Of a stretch of 64,000 nt of DNA, positions 62,281-64,000 are shown in pieces (the stretch's first letter is position 1; every line of letters begins with the position of its first letter). The notes under the pieces were generated by a model. It saw only the letters and a list, made by a program, of their open reading frames with translations, made no database searches and was not told the DNA's origin. The stretch is from Poriferisodalis sp965231925 (lineage in GTDB: Bacteria > Actinomycetota > Acidimicrobiia > Acidimicrobiales > Poriferisodalaceae). The position numbers were made by a program, and so were the translations under genes. The DNA lies in the NCBI GenBank assembly GCA_965231925.1, contig OZ246894.1:4402001-4466000 (forward strand). Direction: 5' to 3'.

Positions 62281-63983
62281 GGGCTTCGGGCCGGCTCGGC
62301 GATGACGCGGCGAGCCTCGTCGGCCGTTGCGGCCGCGAGCGCTGCGCGCACCATCGAGTCGGCGGTCGACGCGTCAGTCGCCGCAATCGCCGACTTCACC
62401 AGATTGACCGTTCTCGGGCTGACCGAGAGCTTGTCGACGCCCATGGCAGCGAACACCGCCGCACCGAGCGGGTCGGCCGCCGCGAGTCCGCACACCGACA
62501 CGCTGATGCCGTGGCGCTTCGCCGCGGCCACCGTGCGCTCGCACAGGGCGAGCACCGCAGGGTGGAGCGGATCCTGGAGCTCGTCGAGCGCGGTGTTGGT
62601 GCGATCGGCGGCCATGGCGTACTGCGTGAGGTCGTTGGTCCCGATCGAGAAGAAGTCGACGTGTGGCGCCGCGGCGTCGGCCACGAGTGCCACCGAGGGA
62701 ACTTCCACCATGATCCCGATAGGCGGCATCGCATGGCGGACGCCGCGGGCCGTCAACTCGGCCGCAATCTCGGAAATCCAGTCGCGCAAGGCGCCGGTTT
62801 CGGTCACCGTGGACACCATCGGAAGCATCAGCCAGATCTGGGTGTCGGCAGCAGCTCGCAGGATTGCTCTCACCTGCGTCTCGAACACCTCGGGAAACTT
62901 GCTGTACAGGCGTGCGCCGCGCACACCGAGGAACGGGTTCTCCTCCGCGGCGATGCCGAGGTAGGGCGCGGGCTTGTCCCCGCCGATGTCGAACGTCCTG
63001 ATCACCACGGGCTGGCTGAAGCTGGCGCCGGCAAAGGAGTAGAAGTCGAACTGCTCTTCCTCGCCGGGGGCATCGGACCGGTCGAGAAACAGGAATTCCG
63101 TGCGAAGCAGGCCGATGCCATCGGCCGCGGCCTCCACGGCGCGCTCGACGTCGTCTCGGGATCCCACGTTGGCGGGCACGCCGACCCGATGTTCACCGAG
63201 GGCCACGCTCATCCCGCGGAACTGCTCGGCCGCAGCGACGGCAGCCTCGAAGGCCTCGCGGCGTGCCGTGAAAGTCTCGGCCGTCACCTCGGTCGGGTGG
63301 ATGACGACGTCGCCCGTCGCGCCATCAATGGCGACGGGGTCGCCTGCCCGCGTGCGCTCGACAATGTCGGCGACACCCACCACCGCCGCGACGCCCAGCG
63401 ATCGAGCGATGATGGCAACGTGAGAGGTGGGCCCGCCGGCCTCTGTCACGAAGCCGAGCACCCAGGCGGGGTCGAGCGCAGCGGTGTCGGCTGCGGTGAG
63501 TGCCCGCGCAACGAGCACGGACGGCACGGCAATCTGGCCCAAGTCCGGCACGTCGACGCCGGCGAGCCATCGGCTGATCCGTTCGGTGACTTCGACCACG
63601 TCCTGGGCGCGTGCCGCGATGTACGGATCATCGATCGCCGCGAACAGTTCTTCGATCTGTTGGCGCGCCTGTTGCAGCGCCGCGCCGAGGCCCGCTCCGT
63701 CGCCGAGAGCAGCAGCAACAGCATCGGCCAGCATCGGGTCGGTTGCCATCAGCGCCTGGGCTTCGAGGACATCACCAGCCTCGGTGCGCCCGGCCGCGCG
63801 GGCCGTCTCGCACATTGCTGCAAGCTGCTGACTCACCGCCGCGCTCGCTTCGCTGAACGCGCCGACTGGATCCTCCAGATCCGGCACCACCACGGCTTGG
63901 GAGTCGATGACGATCGCCGGCCCCACCGCGACACCTGCCGAGGCCGGTGTGCCGCTGAGCCTGACCTCAGGTGATTCGCTCAT
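62277..63983 (-). CDS. ptsI: PTS enzyme I
   Basis: 568 residues, complete. The phospho-histidine is His188 in EAGGPTSHVAIIARSLGVAA. The PEP-binding barrel has GIGLLRTEFLFLDRSDAPGE, IRTFDIGGDKPAPYLGIAAE, NPFLGVRGARLYSKFPEVFE, MLPMVST, GIMVEVPSVAL, DFFSIGTNDLTQYAMAADR and the catalytic cysteine in SVCGLAAADPLGA. First gene of the operon, so all general and sugar-specific PTS parts are made together. Confidence 0.96.
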   Translation of the reverse strand: MSESPEVRLSGTPASAGVAVGPAIVIDSQAVVVPDLEDPVGAFSEASAAVSQQLAAMCETARAAGRTEAGDVLEAQALMATDPMLADAVAAALGDGAGLGAALQQARQQIEELFAAIDDPYIAARAQDVVEVTERISRWLAGVDVPDLGQIAVPSVLVARALTAADTAALDPAWVLGFVTEAGGPTSHVAIIARSLGVAAVVGVADIVERTRAGDPVAIDGATGDVVIHPTEVTAETFTARREAFEAAVAAAEQFRGMSVALGEHRVGVPANVGSRDDVERAVEAAADGIGLLRTEFLFLDRSDAPGEEEQFDFYSFAGASFSQPVVIRTFDIGGDKPAPYLGIAAEENPFLGVRGARLYSKFPEVFETQVRAILRAAADTQIWLMLPMVSTVTETGALRDWISEIAAELTARGVRHAMPPIGIMVEVPSVALVADAAAPHVDFFSIGTNDLTQYAMAADRTNTALDELQDPLHPAVLALCERTVAAAKRHGISVSVCGLAAADPLGAAVFAAMGVDKLSVSPRTVNLVKSAIAATDASTADSMVRAALAAATADEARRVIAEPARSP

Positions 63984-64000
63984 TGCTCGCCCAATCGCTC

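Overview
This 64 kb window is high-GC DNA from an actinobacterium. The secE-nusG-rplK-rplA order behind tRNA-Trp, an F420-type (luciferase-like) oxidoreductase, a DUF222/HNH (13E12-type) gene and MenB all fit Actinomycetota, and the mix of genes suggests a class such as Acidimicrobiia. That last step is inference: no 16S rRNA gene is present. All calls come from reading the sequence; no database search was run.

Layout. (1) 1-5935 is the start of a giant secreted protein on the minus strand that runs off the left edge: signal peptide, beta-sandwich modules, an SGNH-hydrolase domain and RTX-like calcium repeats. (2) 6.1-7.5 kb holds a frameshifted RDD membrane gene, an intact vapBC pair and a 53-bp fragment of vapC. 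(3) 7.7-10.6 kb is the ribosomal/secretion block (rplA, rplK, nusG, secE) with tRNA-Trp, tRNA-Met, a broken tRNA-Met copy and tRNA-Thr. (4) 11.2-13.6 kb is a three-gene operon: RES-type toxin, Xre/MbcA/ParS-like partner and an unrecognised third protein. (5) 13.8-31.8 kb is metabolic: menB, an LLM oxidoreductase, a triple rhodanese with a thiol dioxygenase, a type III glutamine-synthetase-like gene divergent from glxBCD, crotonase, SulP transporter, PhyH dioxygenase, MaoC and SDR, with a 106-bp MITE-like element and a DUF222/HNH gene carrying a truncated tandem copy. (6) 31.8-42.9 kb holds tRNA-Tyr with a partial 5' copy, yajQ, htpX, a collapsed epimerase pseudogene, an AAA ATPase/TOPRIM (DUF3226) pair that looks like a defence module, a HAD phosphatase, acs, a DUF4143 ATPase, cobD, a MidA-type methyltransferase and two copies of a short membrane-segment module. 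(7) 43.0-54.6 kb is a complete eleven-gene nuoABCDHIJKLMN operon lacking nuoEFG. (8) 54.6-57.7 kb is a large solitary DNA adenine methyltransferase. (9) 57.8-64.0 kb is a whole mannitol-type phosphotransferase operon: EI, PRD regulator, EIIC, EIIB, EIIA, HPr and an unknown 100-residue protein.

The most unusual pattern is in the operon junctions. In nuo (C-D, J-K, L-M, M-N) and glx (B-C) the gaps of about 60-230 bp are filled by mini-ORFs. They begin at or just after the upstream stop and end on or within 2 nt of the downstream start, as if to hand translating ribosomes across. In-frame short repeats in the same operon (NuoI tail, nuoC/nuoD and nuoJ/nuoK junctions) suggest some arose by slippage. 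Other candidates for new biology are the RES/Xre/unknown operon, the ATPase-DUF3226 pair, the tRNA 5'-fragment-plus-palindrome structures beside two tRNA genes, and the duplicated transmembrane module.
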